From Pandoraea terrae (lineage in GTDB: Bacteria; Pseudomonadota; Gammaproteobacteria; Burkholderiales; Burkholderiaceae): a stretch of DNA of 36,099 nucleotides. Within the stretch, counting starts at the first letter, position 1; every line of letters begins with the position of its first letter. The position numbers and the translations under genes are program-made. The stretch covers positions 1 to 36,099 of the forward strand of contig NZ_CABPRZ010000038.1 of NCBI RefSeq assembly GCF_902459695.1. Reading direction: 5' to 3'. Shown one piece after another: positions 1-8,371 of the stretch. The notes under the pieces were generated by a model. The model ran no database searches. It saw only the letters and a program-made list of their open reading frames with translations, and was not told the origin of the DNA.

Positions 1-161
1 AGTACGCAGACCGAGACTTCACGGCCCGCCTCCTGCGCCAGCTGCTTCAGGCGGATCGCCGCGGCCAGGCCGGCCGGCCCACCGCCCACCACAACGACGT
101 CGTACTCCATCGATTCTCTCGGGCCGTATTGCTCGAACCGTTGCTGTTCCATGCCGTTCAT
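1..161 (-). CDS. etfD: Electron transfer flavoprotein-ubiquinone oxidoreductase, N-terminal part (runs off the window)
   Basis: Only the first ~53 codons are present; the rest lies before position 1. The product is the membrane-associated FAD/4Fe-4S protein that passes electrons from ETF to ubiquinone. After a short leader containing QYGPRES comes MEYDVVVVGGGPAG, the dinucleotide-binding GxGxxG-type motif for FAD, followed by LAAAIRLKQLA, as in betaproteobacterial ETF-QO proteins. In-frame ATGs lie at 161, 152 and 110. The QYGPRES leader is typical of the family from memory, so a start at 161 or 152 is preferred over 110. It lies downstream of etfBA on the same strand but behind a terminator, so it probably has its own promoter. 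Family assignment is firm; the exact start is not. Confidence 0.87.
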   Translation of the reverse strand, partial: MNGMEQQRFEQYGPRESMEYDVVVVGGGPAGLAAAIRLKQLAQEAGREVSVCV

Positions 162-177
162 TCCACTACCGTGCGCT

Positions 178-206
178 TTGATAACGCCGCGCATCATCAT
201 TCACAA
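178..206 (-). promoter_or_regulatory. Candidate sigma70 promoter for etfD
   Basis: On the minus strand TTGTGA (206..201) is followed after 17 bases by TATCAA (183..178), a reasonable -35/-10 pair just upstream of the etfD start at 161. The -35 box overlaps the T-tract of the etfA terminator. Predicted from sequence only. Confidence 0.4.
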
Positions 207-237
207 AAAAGGCGGCGCACGATCACGCTGCGCCGCC
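205..237 (-). terminator. Rho-independent terminator of the etfBA operon
   Basis: A perfect 9-bp stem (GGCGGCGCA at 211-219 with TGCGCCGCC at 229-237, 9-base loop) is followed on the minus strand by six T residues (complement of 205-210). It lies 22 bases past the etfA stop codon. Confidence 0.85.
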
Positions 238-258
238 CATCACTGACTTCAGGCAAAC

Positions 259-1194
259 TCAAACGCTGGCCGTCAATTCCGGCACAAGTACGTTCAGATC
301 GCCGACGAGACCATAATCCGCCACGCTGAAGATCGGCGCATCGGGGTCCTTGTTGATGGCGACGATCACCTTGGAGTCCTTCATGCCGGCCAGATGCTGG
401 ATCGCGCCGGAGATACCGATGGCGATATACAGATCCGGCGCAACCACCTTCCCGGTCTGACCGACCTGATAGTCGTTCGGCACAAAACCGGCGTCGACGG
501 CCGCGCGCGATGCGCCCAGGCCTGCGCCGAGCTTGTCCGCGAGCGGTTCCAGCACTTTCGCGTAGTTCTCGCCCGAGCCCGTACCGCGTCCGCCCGAGAC
601 GATGATCTTGGCCGATGCGAGTTCGGGGCGGTCCGACGGCGTCGTCTCGCGCGACACGAAACGCGACAGACCGCTGTCCGGCACCGCCTCGATCTTCACG
701 ATCTCGGCCTGGCCGTCCAGCGCGGCGGCATCGAACGCCGTGGCGCGCACCGATACCACCTTCACGGTATCGGCAGACTTGACCGTCGCGACAACATTGC
801 CGGCATAGATGGGACGCTCAAAGGTATCCGGCGCTACGACCTTCGTGATTTCCGAAATCTGTGCGACGTCGAGCTTGGCGGCCAGGCGCGGCAGGACATT
901 CTTGCCTGCGGCGGTCGCCGTTACCAGCACGTGCGAATACTCGCCCGCAGCGGTGACGGCCAGCGCTTGCGCCGCGAGATTCTCGGCCAGCGCGGCGCCC
1001 AGATGCGCCGCATCGGCCACCAGCACGCGCGAGACGCCTTGAATACGCGCCGCTTGCGCGGCGGCTTCGGCGCAATCGGCGCCCGCGACGAGGACATGGA
1101 GTTCGCCGCCGCACTGCGCGGCGGCCGTGACGGCGTGCAGCGTGGCGTGCTTGAGCGAACGGTTATCGTGTTCTGCAATAATCAGTGCGGTCAT
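259..1194 (-). CDS. etfA: Electron transfer flavoprotein alpha subunit
   Basis: 311-residue EtfA, which with EtfB forms the soluble heterodimer carrying one FAD and AMP that collects electrons from acyl-CoA and related dehydrogenases. The start chosen is [10 protein letters not shown], the normal EtfA N-terminus; a longer open frame upstream only reads etfB out of frame. The C-terminal FAD-binding domain is visible from about residue 190 ([12 protein letters not shown], then [11 protein letters not shown], then [29 protein letters not shown], broken here only as a description of successive motifs). The length is normal. It follows etfB by 65 bases in one operon that ends at the hairpin at 205-237. 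Electron acceptor ETF-QO is encoded immediately downstream. Confidence 0.97.
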   Translation of the reverse strand: MTALIIAEHDNRSLKHATLHAVTAAAQCGGELHVLVAGADCAEAAAQAARIQGVSRVLVADAAHLGAALAENLAAQALAVTAAGEYSHVLVTATAAGKNVLPRLAAKLDVAQISEITKVVAPDTFERPIYAGNVVATVKSADTVKVVSVRATAFDAAALDGQAEIVKIEAVPDSGLSRFVSRETTPSDRPELASAKIIVSGGRGTGSGENYAKVLEPLADKLGAGLGASRAAVDAGFVPNDYQVGQTGKVVAPDLYIAIGISGAIQHLAGMKDSKVIVAINKDPDAPIFSVADYGLVGDLNVLVPELTASV

Positions 1195-1259
1195 GATGAA
1201 TTCTGTCGTGAGTCGTATGACGGCAGGCCGGCGCCGGGCATGCCCGTGCGCCCGGAGCC

Positions 1260-2009
1260 TTAAATAACCTTGGCTTCCTGCTTGAGCTTGGCGACCAGCG
1301 TTGCCACGTCGGGCACCTTGATGCCGGCCGCGCGTGCAGCGGGTTCCGCGACCTTCACCGTGGCCAGGCGCGGCGCGACGTCGACGCCGAGCGTTGCCGG
1401 GGTGAGCGTGTCGAGCGGTTTCTTCTTCGCCTTCATGATGCTCGGCAGCGTGACGTAGCGCGGCTCGTTCAAGCGCAGGTCGGTGGTGATCACGGCAGGC
1501 AGTTTCACCGCGACGGTTTCCAATCCGCCGTCGACTTCCCGTGCGACCGTCGCTTCGCCGTCGGCGATGACCAGCGTCGACGCAAACGTGGCCTGCGGCA
1601 TATCGGCGAGCGCGGCGAGCATTTGGCCCGTCTGGTTGCTGTCGTCGTCGATGGCCTGCTTGCCGACAATGACGAGCGACGGCGATTCCTGCTTTACGAC
1701 AGCGTGAAGCAGCTTGGCGACGGCCAGCGGCTGGAGTTCGTCGTCGCTCTGCACGAGAATGCCGCGATCGGCGCCGATCGCCAGCGCCGTGCGCAGCGTT
1801 TCCTGTGCTTGTGCGGGGCCGCACGATACGGCGATCACTTCGGTCGCGATGCCGGCTTCCTTCAAGCGCACAGCCGCTTCGACGGCAATTTCGTCGAACG
1901 GATTCATGCTCATCTTGACGTTGCCGATGTCGACACCAGTGCCGTCCGATTTCACGCGGACCTTCACGTTGTAGTCGACCACGCGTTTGACTGCGACGAG
2001 GATTTTCAT
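1260..2009 (-). CDS. etfB: Electron transfer flavoprotein beta subunit
   Basis: 249-residue EtfB, exactly the usual length, starting [20 protein letters not shown]. Typical features are [18 protein letters not shown] near residue 35 and the signature [20 protein letters not shown] near residue 120. It binds AMP and docks partner dehydrogenases. It is the first gene of the etfBA operon. The upstream leader on the minus strand carries two GGTTAAG repeats exactly 10 bases apart (2024-2030 and 2034-2040, + strand reading), meaning unknown. The ribosome-binding site is weak (AAGA-type). Confidence 0.97.
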   Translation of the reverse strand: MKILVAVKRVVDYNVKVRVKSDGTGVDIGNVKMSMNPFDEIAVEAAVRLKEAGIATEVIAVSCGPAQAQETLRTALAIGADRGILVQSDDELQPLAVAKLLHAVVKQESPSLVIVGKQAIDDDSNQTGQMLAALADMPQATFASTLVIADGEATVAREVDGGLETVAVKLPAVITTDLRLNEPRYVTLPSIMKAKKKPLDTLTPATLGVDVAPRLATVKVAEPAARAAGIKVPDVATLVAKLKQEAKVI

Positions 2010-2399
2010 GACAAATCTTGAGTGGTTAAGCAAGGTTAAGCCGGTACTGGGCGCTCACGCGGCCAGACGGCACGTTCCGGAGTATCAGGCCCGTGCCGCA
2101 GAGCAACATCGTCCGTTCGGACTGGGCCGGAAGTGGGATTGGTCAGCCGCCTGCGGCCCGATGACTCCCGCCCCGCGCACGATGACGCCATATGCGTTCA
2201 TAGCTTCCTCTCAATGGGAACGCCGCCAAGTGTGGCCTCGGAACGCGTCAGACGCCGGTTAGATAAGAAAATCTAATGTTTTGAAGCAGTGCGTTTAACA
2301 TAAACGCTTCGGTACTCGTTTTCCTTCACCATTGCCTGCGATCCGGCGGGCGTTGCCTTCGCTGCCGGCTGACGCGATTTCATGGGATTGAGGATGATC
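2010..2399. other. Divergent intergenic region between etfB and hutG
   Basis: About 390 bases with no convincing gene. The open frames in it lack a ribosome-binding site or recognisable product. It should hold the promoters of etfBA (leftward) and hutG (rightward). The only clear structure is an AT-rich palindrome at 2259-2276. Confidence 0.6.
2259..2276. promoter_or_regulatory. AT-rich palindrome upstream of hutG (possible operator)
   Basis: TTAGAT (2259-2264) and ATCTAA (2271-2276) form a perfect 6-bp inverted repeat around a 6-base spacer, within an otherwise GC-rich region between two divergent genes. The geometry suits a dimeric regulator. No regulator can be named. Confidence 0.35.
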
Positions 2400-3224
2400 A
2401 TGCAAGCAGACATTCCGGTTTTTGACTTCCGGCAGGGCACTGCGCCGCTGCTGATTTCCATTCCGCACATGGGCACCGACATTCCGGCGCAGCTCGCGGC
2501 CAGGATGACGCCCGAGGCGCGCCTGCTTGCCGATACCGACTGGCATCTGGGCCGTCTGTATGACTTTGCCGCCGCGATGGGGGCATCGGTCATTCAGGCG
2601 GGCGTGTCGCGCTACGTGGTGGACCTGAACCGTCCGCCGTCGGACGAGAGCCTGTACCCGGGGCAGACGACCACGTCCCTATGCCCGACGGAAACGTTTC
2701 GCGGCGAACCGGTGTACCTGGCGGGCGAAGCGCCGGACGCGGACGAGATCGCCGCGCGGGTCGAGACATACTGGCGGCCGTATCACGACACCATGCGCGC
2801 CGAGCTTGAGCGCTTGCGCGAAGCGCATGGCACGGTATTGCTGTGGGATGCGCATTCGATCGCGAGCCATCTGCCGCGCCTGTTCGACGGCAAATTGCCC
2901 GACTTCAACCTTGGCACGAACGGCGGCGCGAGTTGTTCGCCCGTGATTCAGTCCGCCCTTGCCGCCACCGCCGAACGCGCTGCCGGCGATGCGTTCACCT
3001 GGGTTGTCAACGGACGCTTCAAGGGCGGCTTCATCACGCGTCACTACGGCGAGCCGTCGCGCGGCATCCATGCCGTCCAGCTGGAGATGTGCCAGTCGGC
3101 CTATATGGACGAGACGCTGCCGTTCGGCTACCGGCAGGACCTGGCCGTGCATGCCGCCCCGGTCGTCCGTCAGCTGATCGATGCCGCGCTGGTGGCGGCG
3201 ACCGGCGAGCTGCAGCGGATGTAG
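2400..3224 (+). CDS. hutG: N-formylglutamate deformylase (N-formylglutamate amidohydrolase)
   Basis: A 274-residue member of the N-formylglutamate amidohydrolase family, which hydrolyses N-formyl-L-glutamate to glutamate and formate in the five-step histidine degradation route. Family motifs are LLISIPHMGTDIP (residues 17-29), DTDWH (45-49), RYVVDLNRPPSDESLYPGQT (71-90) and LLWDAHSI further on, which carry the metal-binding His/Asp residues. Three in-frame ATGs compete (2382, 2394, 2400). GAGG at 2390-2393 is spaced 6 bases from the ATG at 2400, so that start is preferred. No other hut gene lies nearby, so the protein stands alone and may serve another N-acylated amino acid. Confidence 0.85.
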   Translation: MQADIPVFDFRQGTAPLLISIPHMGTDIPAQLAARMTPEARLLADTDWHLGRLYDFAAAMGASVIQAGVSRYVVDLNRPPSDESLYPGQTTTSLCPTETFRGEPVYLAGEAPDADEIAARVETYWRPYHDTMRAELERLREAHGTVLLWDAHSIASHLPRLFDGKLPDFNLGTNGGASCSPVIQSALAATAERAAGDAFTWVVNGRFKGGFITRHYGEPSRGIHAVQLEMCQSAYMDETLPFGYRQDLAVHAAPVVRQLIDAALVAATGELQRM

Positions 3225-3281
3225 CCGGGCGGGGGGCGACGTCGCCGGCCGGTCACGGCCGCCGCGCGCGTTCCCGCAGCA

Positions 3282-4007
3282 TCACGGCAGGGCGGCTGCC
3301 TTCTTCAATATCCTTGCCATCGACACCGGATCGCCGACGCGGGCCGTCGGCCCTGCGATCGACAAGGCGCCCAGCACCCGCGTGCCGCTCATGACCGGTA
3401 CCGCGACGCAAGTCAATCCGTCGATCAGCTCCTCGGCGTCTACGGCATATCCCTGTGTTCTCACCCGCTCCAGTTCCGCCAGCAGTGTTTTCTTGTCGAC
3501 GATGGTGCGGGGCGTGAAGCGTTCCAGGCCTTGTGCGCAGATTCGGGCGAGCAGCGCCGGCGCCGCCCACGCCAGCAACGCTTTGCCGACGCCGGTGGCA
3601 TGCAACGGTCCGCGCCATCCGATCTGTGAAAACATCCGGATCGGATGTGGCGAGTCAATTTTCGCCAGATAGACGACGCGGTCGCCATCGAGCGCAGCGA
3701 AATGCGCGGTCTCGCCGGTCTCGTTCACCAGCGCCTGCAACACGGGCGTCATCCGGTCAGCCAACGACGACCCTGCGCCCGCATGAACGAACAGCCCCGT
3801 CGGGCGGAAACTCAGACGATATGTCGTGCCGTCCTGGATCACCCACTCGAATTCGGCCAGGGTTCTGAGCAGCCGGTAAACCGTTGCACGCGGCAGTTCG
3901 AGCGCGTGGGCAATCTCGCTCACGTTCCTGGGCGATGCCCCGCCTGCCAGGAGCTCGATGAGCCGTATGGCATGCCCGACGCTGCTGACCGTTGATATCT
4001 CCCCCAT
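3282..4007 (-). CDS. IclR-family transcriptional regulator
   Basis: A 241-residue IclR-type regulator. The N-terminal winged helix-turn-helix spans about residues 10-65 (SVGHAIRLIELL, VSEIAHALELPRATVYRLL), and the ligand-binding IclR domain follows, with GRLHATG-like GPLHATGVGKALLAW and the late DAEELIDGLTCVAVPV motif. The start at 4007 is preferred to the longer frame from 4055 because AGGGAGGGGGAAG sits directly upstream. It is divergent from the nitrilase-dehydratase genes at 4132, and a pair of direct repeats lies between them, so it very likely controls them and itself. The effector is unknown. It converges with hutG. Confidence 0.9.
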   Translation of the reverse strand: MGEISTVSSVGHAIRLIELLAGGASPRNVSEIAHALELPRATVYRLLRTLAEFEWVIQDGTTYRLSFRPTGLFVHAGAGSSLADRMTPVLQALVNETGETAHFAALDGDRVVYLAKIDSPHPIRMFSQIGWRGPLHATGVGKALLAWAAPALLARICAQGLERFTPRTIVDKKTLLAELERVRTQGYAVDAEELIDGLTCVAVPVMSGTRVLGALSIAGPTARVGDPVSMARILKKAAALP

Positions 4008-4077
4008 CTTCCCCCTCCCTGATTTCCCGGATCCTTGCGCGGCGCACCTTGCCATCTTTGCGCCACGCGCCTACCAT

Positions 4078-4111
4078 GTTCATTATTGATTCTATGGTGT
4101 TCATTACTGAT
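4078..4111. promoter_or_regulatory. Tandem direct repeat, likely IclR-family operator
   Basis: GTTCATTATTGAT (4078-4090) and GTTCATTACTGAT (4099-4111) differ at one base and repeat with a 21-bp period, two helical turns, so both face the same side of DNA. They lie in the short gap between the divergent iclR-type gene and the nitrilase gene, 21-54 bases before the nitrilase ATG. Confidence 0.6.
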
Positions 4112-4131
4112 ACACAAGGTCATTTGCAATC

Positions 4132-5121
4132 ATGGATAAATCAGCTTCGAAACCGGTATGGATCGCATCCGTCATACAAGACGCCCCTGTCGCATTTGAT
4201 TTGCCCCGCACCTTGGAGAAGGTCGACGCCTTGGCGGCGCAGGCAGCTTCTCGCGGCGCGGACTTGGTGGTATTCCCCGAGGCGTTTGTCGGCGGCTATC
4301 CCAAGGGGCATGCATTCGGTTCGTACGTGGGCGGGCGTAGCGATGCCGGACGCGATGCCTATCGCGAGTATTGGGAATCGGCCATTGACGTGCCGGGGCC
4401 TTGCGTGGACGCGCTGGCGCAAACCGCCGGCCGTCATGGCGTTCACCTGGTGATCGGCGTGATCGAGCGCAGTGGCGGGACGCTCTATTGCTGTGTGCTG
4501 TTCTTCGGCCCGGACGGCAGTTATCTCGGCAAACATCGAAAGCTGATGCCGACCGGCGCGGAAAGACTCATCTGGGGCTATGGCGACGGTTCCACCTTGC
4601 CTGTAATGGATACGGCGCTGGGAAAACTCGGCGCGGTCATCTGTTGGGAGAACTACATGCCGATGATGCGCACGGCAATGTACGCCAAGGGCATCCAGAT
4701 TTATTGTGCGCCGACGGCTGACTCCCGGCCGAGCTGGGTCGCGTCGATGCAACATATCGCCGTCGAGGGCAGGTGCTATGTGCTCGCGAGCAATCAGTTC
4801 CTGAAACGAAGCGATTTTCCGGAGGGCTATGTGAACGCTTTCGGCGACGATCCCGATACGGTGATTCAGGCGGGCGGGAGTTGCATCGTTGATCCGTTCG
4901 GCCAGATTCTCGCGGGGCCGGTGTTCGGAGAATCGGCGATGCTCACTGCCGAAATCGATCTGCGAAACATCACGCGCGGCAAATTCGATTTCGATGTCAC
5001 GGGACACTATAGCCGTCCCGACATATTCCGCCTGACGGTAGACGAGCGTCGCCAGGCGCCTGTGACCGTGTTGCCCTCGATATCCGGGAATGAAACGAAG
5101 TACGAGGAGCCGACCCAATGA
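4132..5121 (+). CDS. Nitrilase (carbon-nitrogen hydrolase family)
   Basis: A 329-residue cytoplasmic nitrilase that should hydrolyse an organic nitrile to its acid and ammonia. The complete catalytic set is visible: Glu50 in VVFPEAFVGGYPKG, Lys137 in KHRKLMPT, Cys171 in CWENYMPMMR, and Glu144 in TGAERLIWG. The CWEN and FVGGYPKG forms are those of true nitrilases and cyanide-hydratase relatives rather than amidases. The upstream ribosome-binding site is weak (AAGG). The stop overlaps the start of the dehydratase by 4 bases (ATGA), so the two are translationally coupled. A divergent IclR regulator and a direct-repeat operator precede it. The substrate is unknown; an amino-acid-like nitrile such as beta-cyanoalanine would fit the dehydratase partner, but that is inference. 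Confidence 0.9.
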   Translation: MDKSASKPVWIASVIQDAPVAFDLPRTLEKVDALAAQAASRGADLVVFPEAFVGGYPKGHAFGSYVGGRSDAGRDAYREYWESAIDVPGPCVDALAQTAGRHGVHLVIGVIERSGGTLYCCVLFFGPDGSYLGKHRKLMPTGAERLIWGYGDGSTLPVMDTALGKLGAVICWENYMPMMRTAMYAKGIQIYCAPTADSRPSWVASMQHIAVEGRCYVLASNQFLKRSDFPEGYVNAFGDDPDTVIQAGGSCIVDPFGQILAGPVFGESAMLTAEIDLRNITRGKFDFDVTGHYSRPDIFRLTVDERRQAPVTVLPSISGNETKYEEPTQ

Positions 5122-6089
5122 TCACCGGAGACGATATTCGAATCGCCGCGCGCAGGATTTCCCCGTACATCCGGACGACACCTGTGATTCGGCTGGATGG
5201 ACCGTGGTTTGATACGCCGGCCGACACCTATCTGAAACTCGAGTCCCTGCAGGTGACCGGTTCATTCAAACCCCGAGGTGCGTTCAACCGCTTGCTCAGT
5301 GCGCCAATTCCGCCCGCGGGCGTTATTACGGCATCGGGGGGGAACCATGGCGTCGCGGTCGCGTATGCCGCACAACGGCTGGGCACGCGTGCCGAGATCT
5401 ACGTGCCCAGTGTTGCGCCGGCGTTCAAATGCGAGATATTGGCCGGACTCGGCGCGCACATGGTCGTCGCCGGAGACACTTATGTTGAGGCGCTGGCGGC
5501 CAGCGAAGCGCGCGCCGCCGTTTCGGGTGCGCTTGCGGTACACGCATTCGACGATGGCGCCACCGTTGCAGGGCAGGGCACGTTGGCGCGTGAGCTGGAT
5601 ATGCAGCTGCCGGGCATTGACACCTTGCTGGTCGCGGTTGGCGGGGGAGGATTGATTGCGGGGGCGGCGGCGTGGTTTCAATCGCGCGTGAAGATCGTCG
5701 CCGTCGAGCCGGAACGCTGCCCCACATTCAACCGGGCATTGCAGGCGGGAAACCCCGTCGACGTCGCCACGGGAGGTATCGCCGCCGATGCGCTGGGCTG
5801 CCGGCGTATCGGCGCATTGCCATTTTCCATTCTTCAGCCAGTGGTGCGCGAGTCGGTATTGGTCACGGACGCGCAGATTCGCGAAGCGCAGTGGATCTTG
5901 TGGGAGTCGCTTCGGATCATCGCAGAACCCGGCGGCGCGACCGCGTTTGCTGCGCTTGCCTCGGGCGCATATCGGCGATCTGCCGGGGAGCGCGTTGCTC
6001 TCGTGATTTGCGGGGGCAACGCCGATCCTGCCTCCGTGGCGCGACAAGTGGACACCGGTGACATGACGTTGGCACAGCTTCGGCGCTAA
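5118..6089 (+). CDS. PLP-dependent threonine/serine dehydratase-like protein
   Basis: A 323-residue fold-type II PLP enzyme. Lys51 in GSFKPRGAFN is the Schiff-base lysine, SGGNHGVAVAYAA is the substrate/cofactor-binding Asn loop, and VGGGGLIAG binds the PLP phosphate. There is no C-terminal ACT regulatory domain, so it resembles catabolic or 3-hydroxyamino-acid dehydratases, not biosynthetic IlvA. It overlaps the nitrilase by 4 bases and is followed after 90 bases by an MFS transporter. This suggests a pathway in which an amino acid released by, or fed into, the nitrilase step is deaminated. Substrate (serine, threonine, 3-hydroxyaspartate or another) cannot be told from sequence. Confidence 0.87.
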   Translation: MITGDDIRIAARRISPYIRTTPVIRLDGPWFDTPADTYLKLESLQVTGSFKPRGAFNRLLSAPIPPAGVITASGGNHGVAVAYAAQRLGTRAEIYVPSVAPAFKCEILAGLGAHMVVAGDTYVEALAASEARAAVSGALAVHAFDDGATVAGQGTLARELDMQLPGIDTLLVAVGGGGLIAGAAAWFQSRVKIVAVEPERCPTFNRALQAGNPVDVATGGIAADALGCRRIGALPFSILQPVVRESVLVTDAQIREAQWILWESLRIIAEPGGATAFAALASGAYRRSAGERVALVICGGNADPASVARQVDTGDMTLAQLRR

Positions 6090-6179
6090 GGGGCCTTCAT
6101 TTTTTTTCATCGGTGTCCGTCTCGTCGGGGAGCGTGTGGCATATGATCGGGGCAGTGCCGGCTCCCCCCGAACCCATCG

Positions 6180-7394
6180 ATGTCCATCGCCCCGCTCACG
6201 TCTACCCGATCCCGCATGACATCCTTGCTGGCCGCCGTCGGCCTCTCGCTCGGTGCGGCGATTGCGCTCGGCATCGCACGCTTTGCGTATGCGCTGCTGT
6301 TGCCGCCCATGAAACTCGACCTCGGCTGGAGTTTCGCGCAGGCCGGCTCGATGAATACCGGCAACGCGCTCGGCTATCTGATCGGCGCGCTCGCGTTTCC
6401 GTGGCTGTCGCGACGTAGCTCGGCGTATGGCGCATTCCTGGCAGGTTGCGTGAGCACTACGATACTGGTCGCGACGGCTGGCGCCATGTCCGACAGCACG
6501 GTTTTGTTGGCGCAACGGGTCGCGAGCGGGGTCAGCAGTGCATTGATTTTCGTCGGCGGCGGGGTGCTCGCCTCGCGCCAGGCGTCGCGCCATCCGCAGG
6601 ACGCCGGGTTGATCCTGGGCATCTACTATGGCGGCACGGGGTGGGGCATCGCGCTCGCCGCGTGGCTCGTGCCGGTGACCTTGGGGACCGGCCTGCATGG
6701 CTGGCAGCCGTCGTGGCTGGCGCTGGCGGCGGCATGCGGCGTCCTGTCGATCGTGGCCATCCGTGCGGCGCGCACCGCCGATCTCGACGCACCCGCGCAC
6801 GGGGCGGCGGCCTCCGCAACGGCAGGCGACGCACGGCCATCGTGGTGGCGAATGCGCTTCGCACTCATCGGCTACGCCATGTTCGGCGTCGGCTACATCG
6901 GCTACATGACGTTCGTGATCGCACTGCTGCGCGATGCCGGCCTGAGCGCGTTCATCGTCACCGTGTTCTATTTGCTGCTTGGGGCTTGCGTGGTGGTATC
7001 CGCGGCGCCGTGGGCGCGCTTGTTGACCCGCTGCAAGGACGGGCGTGCGTTGGCCTTGCTCAATGGACTCGTCGGCATCGCCACCTTGATCCCGGCGCTG
7101 TCGACGGCACCGGCGTTCGCCTTTGTGTCGGGTGCGCTGTTCGGGTTGACGTTCCTGTCTGTCGTGGCGTCGACCACTGCGTTCGTGCGCCACAATTTTC
7201 CGCCATCGCAATGGCCCGCCGGGATCAGCGCGTTCACGATCATGTTCGCGTTCGGACAGATCGTGGGGCCGGTCGTCATCGGCTGGGTGTCCGACGGCGC
7301 CGGGCTGGCGCGCGGCTTCCTCTATTCGGCGCTGCTCCTGCTTCTCGGCGCCGGGCTGGCGGTGCTGCAACGTCCGCTGCGGGCAGACGCTTGA
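6180..7394 (+). CDS. YbfB/YjiJ-family MFS transporter
   Basis: A 404-residue inner-membrane protein with about 12 hydrophobic segments. The N-terminal segment GIARFAYALLLPPMKLDLGW, followed by AGSMNTGNALGYLIGAL, is characteristic of the YbfB/YjiJ group of the major facilitator superfamily. A hydrophilic central loop (about residues 200-225) separates the two halves. No good ribosome-binding site precedes the ATG at 6180; the ATG at 6216 is an alternative that would shorten the N-terminus by 12 residues. It follows the dehydratase by 90 bases on the same strand and may be the third gene of that IclR-controlled unit, perhaps as importer or exporter. It converges with serB. Confidence 0.85.
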   Translation: MSIAPLTSTRSRMTSLLAAVGLSLGAAIALGIARFAYALLLPPMKLDLGWSFAQAGSMNTGNALGYLIGALAFPWLSRRSSAYGAFLAGCVSTTILVATAGAMSDSTVLLAQRVASGVSSALIFVGGGVLASRQASRHPQDAGLILGIYYGGTGWGIALAAWLVPVTLGTGLHGWQPSWLALAAACGVLSIVAIRAARTADLDAPAHGAAASATAGDARPSWWRMRFALIGYAMFGVGYIGYMTFVIALLRDAGLSAFIVTVFYLLLGACVVVSAAPWARLLTRCKDGRALALLNGLVGIATLIPALSTAPAFAFVSGALFGLTFLSVVASTTAFVRHNFPPSQWPAGISAFTIMFAFGQIVGPVVIGWVSDGAGLARGFLYSALLLLLGAGLAVLQRPLRADA

Positions 7395-7428
7395 CGGCAC
7401 CACGCGGTAGCCGCTTCCCGCGATTGGC

Positions 7429-8292
7429 TCAGGGCCTGAAAAGCGCGAGCAGGCCGTCGAGACCGACATGATTGAAAGCGACGGACGCCTTCTCGCGCAC
7501 CACCGGTTTGGCCCGGAACGCGACCGACAGGCCGGCGATGGCCATCATCAGCAGGTCATTGGAACCGTCGCCCATGACAATGGCCTGGTCCGGGGTCGCG
7601 CCGAACTGCGCCGCGACTTCGGCGACGGTACGGGCCTTGACCTCGGCATTGACGATCTCGCCGAGCACCCGGCCGGTGAGTTTGCCGTCAACGATTTCAA
7701 GCGTGTTGGCGCGCGTGACGTCGAGGCCGAGGCGCGGCCCCAAGCGGTCCGTGAAAAAGGTGAATCCGCCCGACACCAGCAGCGTACGGATGCCGAGCGC
7801 CTGCACGCCGCGCAGCATGTCTTCGGCACCGGGTGACAATTTCAGGCGTTCCTCGTACACACGGTCGAGGGCGCTCGCGTCGAGCCCTCGCAGCAGTGCG
7901 ACGCGCCGCGTCAGGCTCTCGTTGAAGTCCTTGATCTCGCCGCGCATGGCCGCTTCCGTGATCGCGGAGACTTCGGCCTTCAGCCCGCAGTAGTCTGCGA
8001 TTTCGTCGATGCACTCGATGGTGATCAAGGTCGAATCCATGTCCATCGCGACCAGCTTGAAGTCGGCCAGGCGGCGGGTGCCGTCGACGATCACTGCGTC
8101 GAGCGATTGGGCTTGCGCGAATACCGCCATCGAAGCACGCAAGGCCGGCGTGTCGGCGACATTCGCGATACGGGCGATGCTGGCGGAGCGGGCGTCGAAT
8201 TGCGGTGCGGCGCCCGGCGCGAGGGCGCGGATGGCGTCGGCTTGGGCGGGCGAGAACGGGGCGGGGCCCAGAATGACGAGGTCGTTGGTCAT
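7429..8292 (-). CDS. serB: Phosphoserine phosphatase
   Basis: A 287-residue HAD-superfamily phosphatase performing the last step of L-serine synthesis. All HAD motifs are present: DMDSTLI (Asp84 nucleophile, Asp86 acid/base), SGGF (174-177), Lys219 and GDGSND (241-246). The N-terminal ~75 residues form the short regulatory domain usual in proteobacterial SerB. The start MTNDLVILGP was chosen because the longer open frame reads back into the neighbouring regulator. It lies 79 bases downstream of the broken regulator on the same strand and only 34 bases from the convergent MFS gene. Confidence 0.95.
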   Translation of the reverse strand: MTNDLVILGPAPFSPAQADAIRALAPGAAPQFDARSASIARIANVADTPALRASMAVFAQAQSLDAVIVDGTRRLADFKLVAMDMDSTLITIECIDEIADYCGLKAEVSAITEAAMRGEIKDFNESLTRRVALLRGLDASALDRVYEERLKLSPGAEDMLRGVQALGIRTLLVSGGFTFFTDRLGPRLGLDVTRANTLEIVDGKLTGRVLGEIVNAEVKARTVAEVAAQFGATPDQAIVMGDGSNDLLMMAIAGLSVAFRAKPVVREKASVAFNHVGLDGLLALFRP

Positions 8293-8371
8293 CGTAGCGT
8301 CGAAAAGGCCATTGCCAACGGACGCTTCATACGTCTGGCAGCAAGCGGCAATACGGCAAAAAAGCGCCATT

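Noticed and set aside
1987-2262. A 91-codon plus-strand open frame between etfB and hutG
   Set aside because: It begins inside etfB, lacks a ribosome-binding site and has no recognisable product.
5262-7469. A 735-codon open frame on the minus strand
   Set aside because: It lies opposite the dehydratase and MFS genes, has low-complexity Arg/Gln/His-rich content and no recognisable domain.
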